From contig RMBW01000171.1 in NCBI GenBank assembly GCA_004009845.1, positions 1 through 42,106 on the forward strand: DNA of 42,106 bases. The letters are read 5' to 3'. A model generated the notes under the pieces. That model made no database searches and had not been told where the DNA came from. It saw only the letters and a list, made by a program, of their open reading frames with translations. The stretch is from Davidsoniella eucalypti. Taxonomy: Eukaryota > Ascomycota > Sordariomycetes > Microascales > Ceratocystidaceae. Position numbers and translations under genes: made by a program. Numbering within the stretch: the first letter of the stretch is position 1; each line of letters opens with the position of its first letter. This document shows, piece by piece, positions 33,506 to 42,106 of the stretch.

Positions 33506-33826
33506 TCCTGTAACCCCACAGGCGTACCCTCAGGTTGTGCTAGACAGAGAACTCTCTTAGCCCCAGCGCTGGACCCTAAAAAGTCACAAGAGAAGTTATG
33601 GTCATTGAGCAATCTAGTTGAATATAATAGTAAACCAGTCAGCCAGACGGTGGGGTGGGGTGAACAAGAGGTAGTCTGGTTGAGAAGTGATGTCAAGCAG
33701 TTCTTCAACAGGAGGATGGTCTCAAGAGCCCTTTCCACTTGGAAAATAGTGAAACTAGCAGCAGTTATAGTCATACTCAATAGGGCGGACAATATTACTC
33801 CTTATCTACCTGAAGCAAGTATTTAA
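33506..33826 (+). pseudogene. coding-like open frame, 106 codons, no start codon
   Basis: Continuous frame without ATG at its head, preceded by TAA and ending in TAA at 33824-33826. Text such as LLAPALDPKKSQEKLWSLSN looks like real protein. Not recognised. It may be a further remnant of the same decayed locus as copy B. Confidence 0.25.
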
Positions 33827-34116
33827 GTACGTTTTGGAGCTGACTGCTAAGTCTTAAGTAGCATTAGATAGAGTTCTTGCCTTGAATGCCAGATCATGAG
33901 ATCACAGGAGATGCTCTGCATATACAATACATAGATAGATGTTTAGAAGGTGGCATTAGATGACTAGCCAGTCAAAAATCGATATTGAATTGACGAATCA
34001 AGACAGAAAAAGACCAGCAGTTCAAGTCCAGCTTGATTAATTCTTTGCTAGCTATAACTTAACTCACGGATGCCGTCCTGCCTACATATCATTTTGCATC
34101 TTAATAATGAGATTAA

Positions 34117-34401
34117 CTCGGTTTTCGAAAAAAAGCTTGGCAGTCGATTCTAAAAGTCTTGGCACGGCGAAAACTCATTTTACATTCTTGTCAAAGCTAT
34201 TGTCTTTCAACTTTTCAGCAGCTTGACATAACAGACCCAAGGGCTAAATTGGTGTATATGACGTTGTGTCACATATCTTTTGACCAACCAGCATTTATGA
34301 AGCTTGAACTACATGCCTTCACATCTCACAATGCCGAAAAATCAATGTATGATTCACACGAGACCTATTTCAGGACTTTTTCCCTTATACAGAAATTATA
34401 G
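34117..34401 (+). pseudogene. coding-like open frame, 94 codons, no start codon
   Basis: Frame opened after TAA 34114-34116 and closed at 34399-34401, reading VLARRKLILHSCQ and LDITDPRAKLVYMTL. No ATG near the start and no recognised family; treated as possible gene debris. Confidence 0.2.
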
Positions 34402-35692
34402 AGTGACCATAGGACTGAATAGAAATTAATTTCCCTCGTTGAATTCTTTAGTTTCTAATTTTTTTTGGTTTAAATATTATTTTTAATCCAGTAACTTGAG
34501 CTTACTTATAGATATCATATTTCTAAATCTACGAACACTAATTCAACCCTATAGTGTATCTTAAACCTAGTAATAGCTTCTTTTAGCGTGCTTGCAGTTT
34601 GTTTAATTTTTTGTTTCAGCCTATTTCTTATAAACTCAAACTATCCACCTTTACTTTACCTTCACGCACGATATTGTATAAAATAAAATAAAAATTTAAT
34701 TCATTTATCTTATGGAGCTATAGAGCTATGAAGAAAATATTGTATCTATTATTATTAAAAATGTTACCAAGCTTCACATCATTATGACTTAACCCTAGCA
34801 CAGCTGTGGACTAAACTTGCTCAGAATTTGATGGTTGTCTAATTTAATGGCCCAATATACTTACATGATACCTTTCTTCTTAATTAACATATTATACTAT
34901 CTTATTCTCTATTCTCACATACCATGATTTTACGAGTCTCTTACTTTTCTACTCATACTACATCTATTCTGTGAAAACCCTATCGAATGATACTCTTTTC
35001 AATTTCATTTCTAAACTCAACCCACTATATCACAGCAATCTCTATTTCATATCATGTCTATAATCAAAACCATATACGTACAGTTGCTAGTTTGAGGACG
35101 ACTAAGAAGCGATTTATTTTGAGCTTGTTGATGATTGCAATTATTAAGGTACTAAAGTGAGTGGTGTACTGCCTGAAATAGAAGAATAAATATATACAAA
35201 GTTATAATTGACTTTGTCGTATGCTATTCAGTAAACAAATACAAACAAGACTTTACTCCTGACCTTATCGATGTGGTTTCTTATTTTGTGGCTGGCTATT
35301 TGTAGGTAGCGGTGTAGCTAGAGTGACAGCCAATGAATAGTAATCATAGCGTAGTTGTGGTAAGAGACACTTACGTATAACTAGTTATCGTTAAAGTATA
35401 GTAGATCGTGTTTAGTCCCTAAAAACCCATGATAGCCGCAAAAAACAGCGAACTTTATTTATACTAAAAGCAATTCAATTTAAATAAATAACAGCCCTGC
35501 AGTCATTGTTTTATGCGTAGTGAATTATGTACTAATAGAACAGGTGTGGTCGCTTATTCTTTTACAAGCAAATTCTATGACTTATGCCACTAATTCAAAT
35601 ATACATTAACTACCTATTTATTCAAGATGTAAGTATTGTATAGAGAATCACTGTCTGTATGTATCTTTAAAACCAAGTCTTCAATCTTATCT
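34402..35692. other. AT-rich DNA without genes
   Basis: 1.3 kb of very AT-rich sequence. I see no gene, RNA gene or clear repeat. Confidence 0.55.
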
Positions 35693-35893
35693 TCAATCAA
35701 GATGTTCCTCTACACCGCAGTACATAAATTTAACAGCTTTGGTATAGTATGTAGTGTGGGCATCTGAATCAAGGGAAAACATCAAGTCATAGTACTTATA
35801 TTCATCAGCTCTAGTTCGCTCTGTCGAGAAAATGAGTGGACCAGTGGTGTCCCCCGTTATCAAATGATTGTTGGATATTAAGCTTAATGACAT
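35693..35893 (-). CDS. short hypothetical ORF, 66 aa
   Basis: ATG at 35893, stop at 35693, reading MSLSLISNNHLITGDTTG and ending FMYCGVEEHLD. It lies 89 bp downstream of the TF-kinase chimera on the same strand. A 29-nt piece at its 3' end (35672-35700) recurs with 25 matches at 37070-37098 on the other side of the chimera. Unknown; could be a remnant. Confidence 0.2.
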   Translation of the reverse strand: MSLSLISNNHLITGDTTGPLIFSTERTRADEYKYYDLMFSLDSDAHTTYYTKAVKFMYCGVEEHLD

Positions 35894-35981
35894 TACAAGC
35901 TGATTCCTAAGAAAAAAGGTGGGTTCATAACAGATTCTAGTATATGTATTTTGGAAAACATAATATATTTTATAAACTCAA

Positions 35982-36836
35982 TCACACTAAAACATGAGCT
36001 TGGTCTACATACAACTTCTTAGACCACTTTTCTGGCTCGGTATCAATACTACCAAAAGGTCTCTTTCTTGATTGTGGCAGGTCTAGAATCTTTGCCATAT
36101 CAAAATCAATGATCATCAGCTTCCCTGACTTGCGATCTTGTAGAATATTTCTCTCTTCAAGATCCCCATGCTCAACACCATATTCCGCCATTTGAGAAGC
36201 CATCTCTCTAAGGTAGTTGTAGCCCTCCTCCGACAGCGATGTGATAGACTCGCCAGCATAAGAAAGTAAAAGAACATGCTTATAATCATGGAGCCTTAGA
36301 GGAATTCCCATCTTCAGCATGACACTTCCAAGACAAACAGGAATAGCAGTTTCTTGGAGTGTCCTGAGCTTCGAATAAACAAGAAGCTCTCTTCGAAGCA
36401 GCCACCTTTCGACAAATATGGGTTGTTCGCCACAAGCTGTGCGGCCCATCACATCACAAAAGGCAAAGTACCTTTCGACAAATCGAGTCACGCTCGATCT
36501 TGAAGTATGCATAGATGCAAGAGAGGAGGGATCGGCTATGTAGCGTCTCCGTAGTCTTATAAGATCCCGAGCTCCGCGGAGATGCACCACCCACTGAGAG
36601 CCAGTGTCACAGGTGACTTCGAGTTGACGTAGCAGCATAGTCAGCGCTAGAGACTCTGTGTCTTGGGCAAGGTCCTGTGCTGGGTTTTGGCACAGCGACA
36701 GACGTAGAGACCGAGTAGCTTGGGTGGCATAGTGCAACGCAATATTGCGGTATTGGGGCTCGAATCTTGAGCGATGTGATGCTGCAAGTCCAAACATGGC
36801 GTGCAGAATGGCCGGAGAGACACATGATACAGCCAT
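35982..36836 (-). CDS. chimeric ORF: Zn2Cys6-factor fragment fused to kinase-like C-lobe
   Basis: 284 aa, ATG at 36836, no intron. Residues 1-141 are the middle of the regulatory domain of the Zn2Cys6 factor at 27498-29240, differing at only two residues (Ser to Pro at 52, Cys to Arg at 70). From residue 142 the protein is unrelated: RRELLVYSKLRTLQ then IPVCLGSV, HVLLLSYAGESI, HGDLEERN (223-230) and IIDFDMA (242-248). These match the HxD-x4-N catalytic loop and a DFG-like DFD of fungal protein-kinase-like folds. The glycine loop and lysine of the N-lobe are missing, as is the zinc cluster, so neither parent activity is expected intact. The frame stays open upstream to a TAG near 36953. It may be a new gene or an untranscribed fusion. 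Confidence 0.55.
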   Translation of the reverse strand: MAVSCVSPAILHAMFGLAASHRSRFEPQYRNIALHYATQATRSLRLSLCQNPAQDLAQDTESLALTMLLRQLEVTCDTGSQWVVHLRGARDLIRLRRRYIADPSSLASMHTSRSSVTRFVERYFAFCDVMGRTACGEQPIFVERWLLRRELLVYSKLRTLQETAIPVCLGSVMLKMGIPLRLHDYKHVLLLSYAGESITSLSEEGYNYLREMASQMAEYGVEHGDLEERNILQDRKSGKLMIIDFDMAKILDLPQSRKRPFGSIDTEPEKWSKKLYVDQAHVLV

Positions 36837-36909
36837 AAGAAGGACACGCTCGGAAAATGGCGACGTGTAGGATTGATACGGTATTGTCAGTGGACAGACC
36901 CGGTGTAGA
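36413..36909 (-). repeat. inverted copy of 497 bp of the Zn2Cys6 gene
   Basis: Matches 28034-28530 without gaps, 489/497 identical. The right end breaks at CAATTT/TCTACACC and the left end at CATATTTG, where a 13-mer (36404-36416) repeats a motif from inside the same segment. Confidence 0.96.
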
Positions 36910-37751
36910 AAATTGGTGCCAGAAAACGGAGTCGAAAAGGAGCTCTTGGATAAATCTCTAGACTATAAATATCATCATCATCATCATCTCCAAAACTGCA
37001 AACAAGATAAATAACATTGCTCTTTGAATACTTAATACTATGAATTATTGATACATAAAATTATCCTTGACCAAGTCATCCGTCTTATCTTCTATCAATC
37101 TCATTTGCTGAGTGTTTATTGTCATAGTACTTGAAATATTTGCTGTTAACATTTTCTACATTTTGCCTTATCTAACTAATACAAGTTATTGTAGATTACC
37201 ATTAGTGCTTCATTAGTACGTAGACCTGCCCTTGTGGTGTACTTGCACTTATCATCGCCTTTGCTAGTGCTTTTGGTCCAGTAAATTTATTCGAGTAGTT
37301 TTTGAGTCCAAATATTGGTAGTACTGCTCCGGTTCTTTTAATAAGCACAGTTCAGAAATTACGTGTGTGACGATCTACAACGAGAATGAGGCTTGCAAAG
37401 GTAGAAGCATCAAAGTATATTAAAGGAAGCAGAAGAAGATAGAGAGGAAAGGGAAAGAACTACACAAGAATAAGGAGGGAAACGGAAGGATACAGCTCGA
37501 ATGATTCCCATTTTAGTTGATGATTATGATTCCACTTCAACTCGTCCCCATCTCCACATTGTGAACCAGGTAATCATGACAACTCTATTTTTTCGCAATT
37601 TAATTTATCTATTGTCTGAACCAATGTAATAACATGTAGTTTCTAGAATCTATGTGAGTGAAAATGGCTCGATCTATGGTGGATAGATCTCGAACTCCAT
37701 GCATAGAACATGCTTCAGATGTAGCTGATAACTTGTATTGGAAGCTAGAAA

Positions 37752-37985
37752 TTATAGATACAGTATGGCTAGTGCATCGTAGTTCTTCTTGATGTACTCG
37801 GTATGTTTGGCGGTTCTCATAGCACTAGTAAAGCTGCCATTAATTCGGCAACCGTTCTGCATGTTGTTGAAACTCTCTAGAATCTTGTTGTGGATTATGC
37901 ACAATTGTAACAAACATTCCCTTTCGGCAAGACCCCAATGCCCATTGTTGCAAGTTATATCTTTGTGGACTCGGTAGGAATTCAC
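37752..37985 (-). pseudogene. coding-like open frame, 77 codons
   Basis: Frame with a GTG at its head, reading NNGHWGLAERECLLQLC and later AKHTEYIKKNYDALAILYL before a stop. Amino-acid composition is protein-like, but there is no start codon and no family I know. Confidence 0.2.
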
Positions 37986-38296
37986 ACTAGAAGCGAATTC
38001 GGGGTGATCATGAAGATCTTGAGTACCATATCTAGATATAAGATGAACATCTTCAGAGGCACTGAGAATTCTCCTCCGCAGTCAACTGGACTAGACACTA
38101 GAACTACCCTTTCATCGCCTATATCATCTCACAGTATTATTCTGCATATCCAAATATATATTGTCACTGCATCAATTCCTGTTATATATCAATATTTGAA
38201 GTTGATCAACTAACTTAACGGATTTTTCATGATCGAAAATAGCAGGAACCCATCTTCAAGTAGATTTCGAGGAGACGACCCTTGAAACCATCTGTT

Positions 38297-38299
<3 letters not shown>

Positions 38300-38331
<32 letters not shown>
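38300..38331. repeat. (AT)16 microsatellite
   Basis: 32 nt of perfect AT alternation. Confidence 0.95.
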
Positions 38332-38334
<3 letters not shown>

Positions 38335-40216
38335 TAGAGAGGCCTTCAGGACTTGCCGAACCTCAGGACATTCTTGTCGGAATCCACAATGCCAGAAACG
38401 AAAGTACAAAGATGAAACTAGTCCGGATAGTCACTGCCTACTTGGAGCTGTGGCCATTATTACTTGGGCCTTCTCGAGAAGTGGTGTGTCAAGATTGTGT
38501 TCGATAGATGAATTCCGGATCATTTATGTAGTCCTACTAGAATCCTGTATAGCAGGCTTGGTAACACCTGTTTCTTAACTACCGCTTCACGACTACTGTA
38601 CAATTTTAGAGATGGTGAGTGCTAAACTTGGAACATAGGCGGCTTCTCAAGGCTAAGCATGACTTAGACGTAGGTCTTGATTACTAGTTCTCTATAATCT
38701 TCAATTTCTAATTTTTGTTTTTTGCCAAAGCCCTGATACCTTCAGTAATAGCAAATGAGATAAGGCTTGAGATAATTTTTGGTGTTCAGGGGACATGTAA
38801 TGATATGCCAGAGTCAATAAAACAGACCTTATTCGTAGGAAACGATATCGCCATGAAATGTGAATCTTTACATATATATTGAAATCTTTATCTCATATTT
38901 CAACTCATACCACATCCCCTTCACCATTTTCCAGGAGCTATTCTTGTAGAATTACTACAAACAGATACAGCTTTACGCAATGAAGTCTTGTTTTTCCGAG
39001 CTATAATTGTAGTTGCATTGTTAAATAACCTTCAAGTTATTATATCGAAGGCATTGAGAAGAACCTTCTTGCCTAGTGGCGTTTGAGAAGCGGAGGTGGG
39101 ATTGGAAGCTTCAGTTGACACGAACTAGGAAGGGACAGAGGCACACAATCTAGAAAGATGATTTCGATTGTTGCCGATGGAGAGGAGAGCTAATAACTGT
39201 TGGAAAACGGGGGGAATAGGCTTATTTATACCCGTTACTATGCTATCTGCTTAGGTGTATATCTAAGCAAATACCAACTGGGCCTTAGCCCGTGACATCA
39301 GTAGCCATAGTAAAATGGATAGTATGTGGATAAAGAGTTGTGGCTGTGGTTCAACATTCGTGATGTAGTACAAGCAAATGCCAAGACTTTTAGCTTAGGG
39401 TCGGTTTCTATTGTTTCTTTAGAGAAACAAGATAGACTTATGAACGGCGGAAATAGGCTATTCATATATGTTTATGTTTTCAATGCAAATCATCTCACTT
39501 CGCTATGAACAGAGAACCGGCAATGTAGTGCTGCACTCCTCATCACCTAAGTGAGTTGTAGACTAGTGACATTGTCATTTGATATAGTCCAGTTACATTA
39601 GCTATAATATAGCAAGTCGACGAAGTAACACGAAGTAACGATCAAGGTCATGGTGAGCCACACTTCCTTATACTAGCTATGTTTCTGCTTACTCTCGTAG
39701 GACAAATATAGTTAAGCAACAGAATGCGGCAAAAGTAAGGCTTAACTAGTGGGAAACACGCGTGTTAGTGAGAACTACCGTTAAGTAGATTAGCGGTTAA
39801 CTGATATATGTACATGTAATATACGAATGGTTTGTTTATATTTCTGTTCTTGTTGTGTAGACATCTCATAGTATAGCCCCTGATCTCAGAAACATGTAAA
39901 ATCAATCTGATTATAGTATCACTTTACTATCTCTGACCATCATCATTTTCTTGCTTTGGATATAAATCACCAATTGCCCAGAAATACAAGTACGATCGTG
40001 ATAGTTGTCGTGTGCTAACCGTGTCAGAGCCTCGCTTTCGGCATGTCCAGAGGTCTGACCTTATATAGACTTTTAGGACTTCAATAAAATTAGGACTTTA
40101 GCTATCATGTATTTTTCTTTAATGAGAAGGCCATCGTTAAAAATGGTCTGATTTGGCTACTAGGCCGATTGGACGTCATTTAAAGGACTTTCCTTTCAAA
40201 ATTGGCCACAGCAGTC

Positions 40217-40226
40217 TATAAAAAGG
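40217..40226 (+). promoter_or_regulatory. TATA box of the 40.5-41.5 kb gene
   Basis: TATAAAAAGG followed within 30-40 bp by a T-rich pyrimidine block, 230-270 bp upstream of the candidate start codons at 40445 and 40490. Confidence 0.5.
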
Positions 40227-40489
40227 CGTCACAGTCCTGTTTTTGGGTTTTTTTTCTTTCCATCTTTCATCACCATCGATTCATTGACTTACAGTCCATT
40301 CTTGATATAACCAGCTTTTATTGATTAGAATTATACCTTCTTCTTCCCATTTTCTCTTACAAGATTAATCATCTTATAGTTTGTCAACTCGCTACCTCCA
40401 AACAACACCATCTTTTTACAATTCACTTTGAAATTTGATCTAGTATGTATCTCCCATTCTTCTGGCTCTATATCTGTGAATCTAACATC

Positions 40490-41556
40490 ATGGAAGCCGA
40501 TTTCAAAATGAACGACACCGAGGCTCAGATCCGCACCAGCGTCAACACCGTCCTCGGTGTTGGCGCCTACGAGTCTCTGGCAGTTTCCGGACTTGCCACC
40601 TCGATGAGGTCAATTACGACGAGGACCAAACCAGCTGGGCCCAGAACGCCTTAGATCTTGCAAAGCAGGATCAGGCCATCTGGGCCGCTTCTACAGTCTT
40701 CCTTGCCCCCCGCAGCGTCGCTGTAATCCCTGAGGTGTCTGGTGACATCGAGGATGGAACTGCCCAGAGCGAAGGGCAATCTGAGCTAGTGTCTGAAGAG
40801 CCGGATCTAGACGTCGACAGTGGAGTTTCCGACTACTCCGACTCCACACCAGCTACCCCACTGCTGGAGGCTGTCATACCTGAGGGTGGATTGATCCGCG
40901 CCATCAGAGAGGCCGAGCTAGCAGCCTTCACACTAGCTCAGGAGTGGTACTACTATTACGCCCAAAACAGTACGTGCCGCTACCAAGATCCTCAGGGCAG
41001 GCTATCCTATCAGCCCGTCCAAGATAGCAAACCCAGCAGCTATCAAGAGGGCGGACTGTACTGCATACCAGTCTGCTCTCAACACGAGGATTTTGGGTTG
41101 TCCAACGCCTGCGGGTTCATGCCCTCCCATGATCGCGTTGTTGAACACGCCTCAGCGGCGAGATACGTGAGCGCCTTTAAGCCTGGCAATATCTTGCCGG
41201 TTTCAGCGATGCCCGACCTGTCGGCTGGCAACTTCTCTGTTGTCATATCCAAGGCATCCCCCATTTTCCGCGGCAAGAATTCCTACCCGGAGGATCACCC
41301 CGTGAAGGAAATTGGTGACGGACCTTGGTGGCTCCGAAGCAACCTCACACATCGTGTCATCACGGTTGATGTGGCGCACAACCCGTCATACGAGAGCGAC
41401 GGAAAGCTCGTGAACGTCCGGATCCTCGTCGAGCCTGCGTTTGGCGACAAGATGGAGGGCATCGATGAGCAGATCAAAGTGATGCTGCATCGAATGTCCG
41501 ACTTCGTCATAAGAGGCGAGATAGACTTGGACGGGCGGAGAGCTTTCGTCGCTTGA
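40490..41556 (+). pseudogene. unknown gene with a single frameshift
   Basis: Reading from ATG 40490 (MEADFKMNDTEAQIRTSVNT; an upstream ATG at 40445 is also in frame) the protein is sensible up to about 40585, then the coding frame changes. From about 40600 the neighbouring frame reads LDEVNYDEDQTSWAQNALDL and continues open to a TGA at 41554-41556, about 320 codons. Between 40585 and 40600 one base appears lost or two gained; there is no room for an intron. The product is acidic in its first third (SELVSEEPDLDVDSGVSDYSDS), then has a Cys-containing central part and a well-ordered C-terminal region (GDGPWWLRSNLTHRVITVDV). No transmembrane span or signal peptide. I recognise no domain. Higher GC than the island beside it. 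It could be a recent pseudogene, an assembly error, or a real gene with unusual decoding. Confidence 0.5.
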
Positions 41557-42106
41557 GTGCTGAGTTGATGAGGTGGCGAGGTTGGTGAGACACAGGTGAG
41601 CAGGCATGAGCTGGAGGCATAGACTGGGCTGGGTATCTAACCGGGATTGGGTCGATTTTATGATGTTTAAATGGAGTTTTTGTTTTTTTGTTTTGTTTTG
41701 TTTCAATCTATCAGTTATTTACACATATCATCCCTTGCATATACCAATTGTAAATATCTCTATATTGTGGAATAGCCATTGAATGTCTCTGCTCTAATCT
41801 AGAATCTTGTTTTCCTTAGCAGTTCCAACCCTTCATTGGAACTTGGTGCTCACGTGATCATTACGAGGATGACTTTGGCCCTTCTTTGCATAGAAGTTCT
41901 CGCAGCAAGTGCCTTTGGGAACCTAGTAATCATCCCATAATAGGCAACGGCACGAAGTTCTGGGAGGAGCAATTGTTGCAATGTCTTGGAAAAACTGTGG
42001 GAGCAAAACATAGGCCTGTGAGCGTAGTAAAAGGGATGTTAGCATATGAAATTTCCCAATTAGGAACTCTACTGTTCGGCTAACTTCAATGCCAATTGAG
42101 CAATTT
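41557..42106. other. 3' flank to window end
   Basis: 3' UTR-like T-rich stretch, then AT-rich DNA. A 65-codon frame at 41886-42083 starts at TTG and is not supported as a gene. Confidence 0.5.

Larger units (their letters stand above)
36956..40216. other. AT-rich accessory DNA with scattered remnants
   Basis: 3.3 kb with no intact gene. Contains an (ATC)n tract near 36970, the coding-like piece at 37752-37985, the (TA)16 repeat, and two related LTR-like snippets near 39206 and 39443. A TTG- or ATG-led frame around 38282-38578 is partly a translation of the TA repeat. Confidence 0.5.

Overview
The window reads as nuclear DNA of a filamentous ascomycete, most likely a Sordariomycete. Genes carry short GT-AG introns, intergenic DNA is AT-rich, and there is a class III chitin synthase, a Ras2-type GTPase with the loop insertion found in filamentous fungi, an Opy2 membrane anchor, an OPT transporter, a Zn2Cys6 regulator and a dispersed 5S rRNA gene. 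I cannot name the species.

Region 1 (1-4.8 kb) is housekeeping: the 5' part of a NEDD8-conjugating enzyme (Ubc12, minus), a tRNA-Glu(UUC), and a complete class III chitin synthase (minus, three exons, 920 aa). Region 2 (about 4.8-13.9 kb) is a roughly 9 kb gene-poor stretch in which I recognise no gene. Region 3 (13.9-17.8 kb) holds two signalling genes: an Opy2-like anchor (plus, two exons) and Ras2 (minus, two exons).

Region 4 (21.3-29.2 kb) looks like a small nutrient-acquisition group: a flavin amadoriase / fructosyl amino acid oxidase (minus), a divergently transcribed oligopeptide transporter (plus) and a Zn2Cys6 regulator (plus). GATA-factor-type sites lie in the shared intergenic region. 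A role in importing and deglycating glycated peptides is my inference from gene content.

Region 5 (29.3-40.4 kb) is an AT-rich accessory island of broken and chimeric genes. It contains a frameshifted P-loop NTPase gene. It contains a 5S rRNA gene whose 5' end is split by a 747 bp insertion with a 17 bp direct repeat at both ends and an (AAC)9 tail, plus a second, diverged copy of the inserted sequence just downstream of the 5S gene. It also contains an open reading frame in which a 497 bp piece of the Zn2Cys6 gene (489/497 identical, opposite orientation, 8 kb away) is fused in frame to the C-lobe of a protein-kinase-like domain. Region 6 (40.4-42.1 kb) holds an otherwise well-preserved unknown gene interrupted by one frameshift.

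The two observations most worth following up are the new TF-kinase chimera and the 5S-targeted insertion, which appears to have left a full-length 5S gene with a TATA-like box at about -28. All exon borders were derived by hand from splice motifs, frame and family knowledge.
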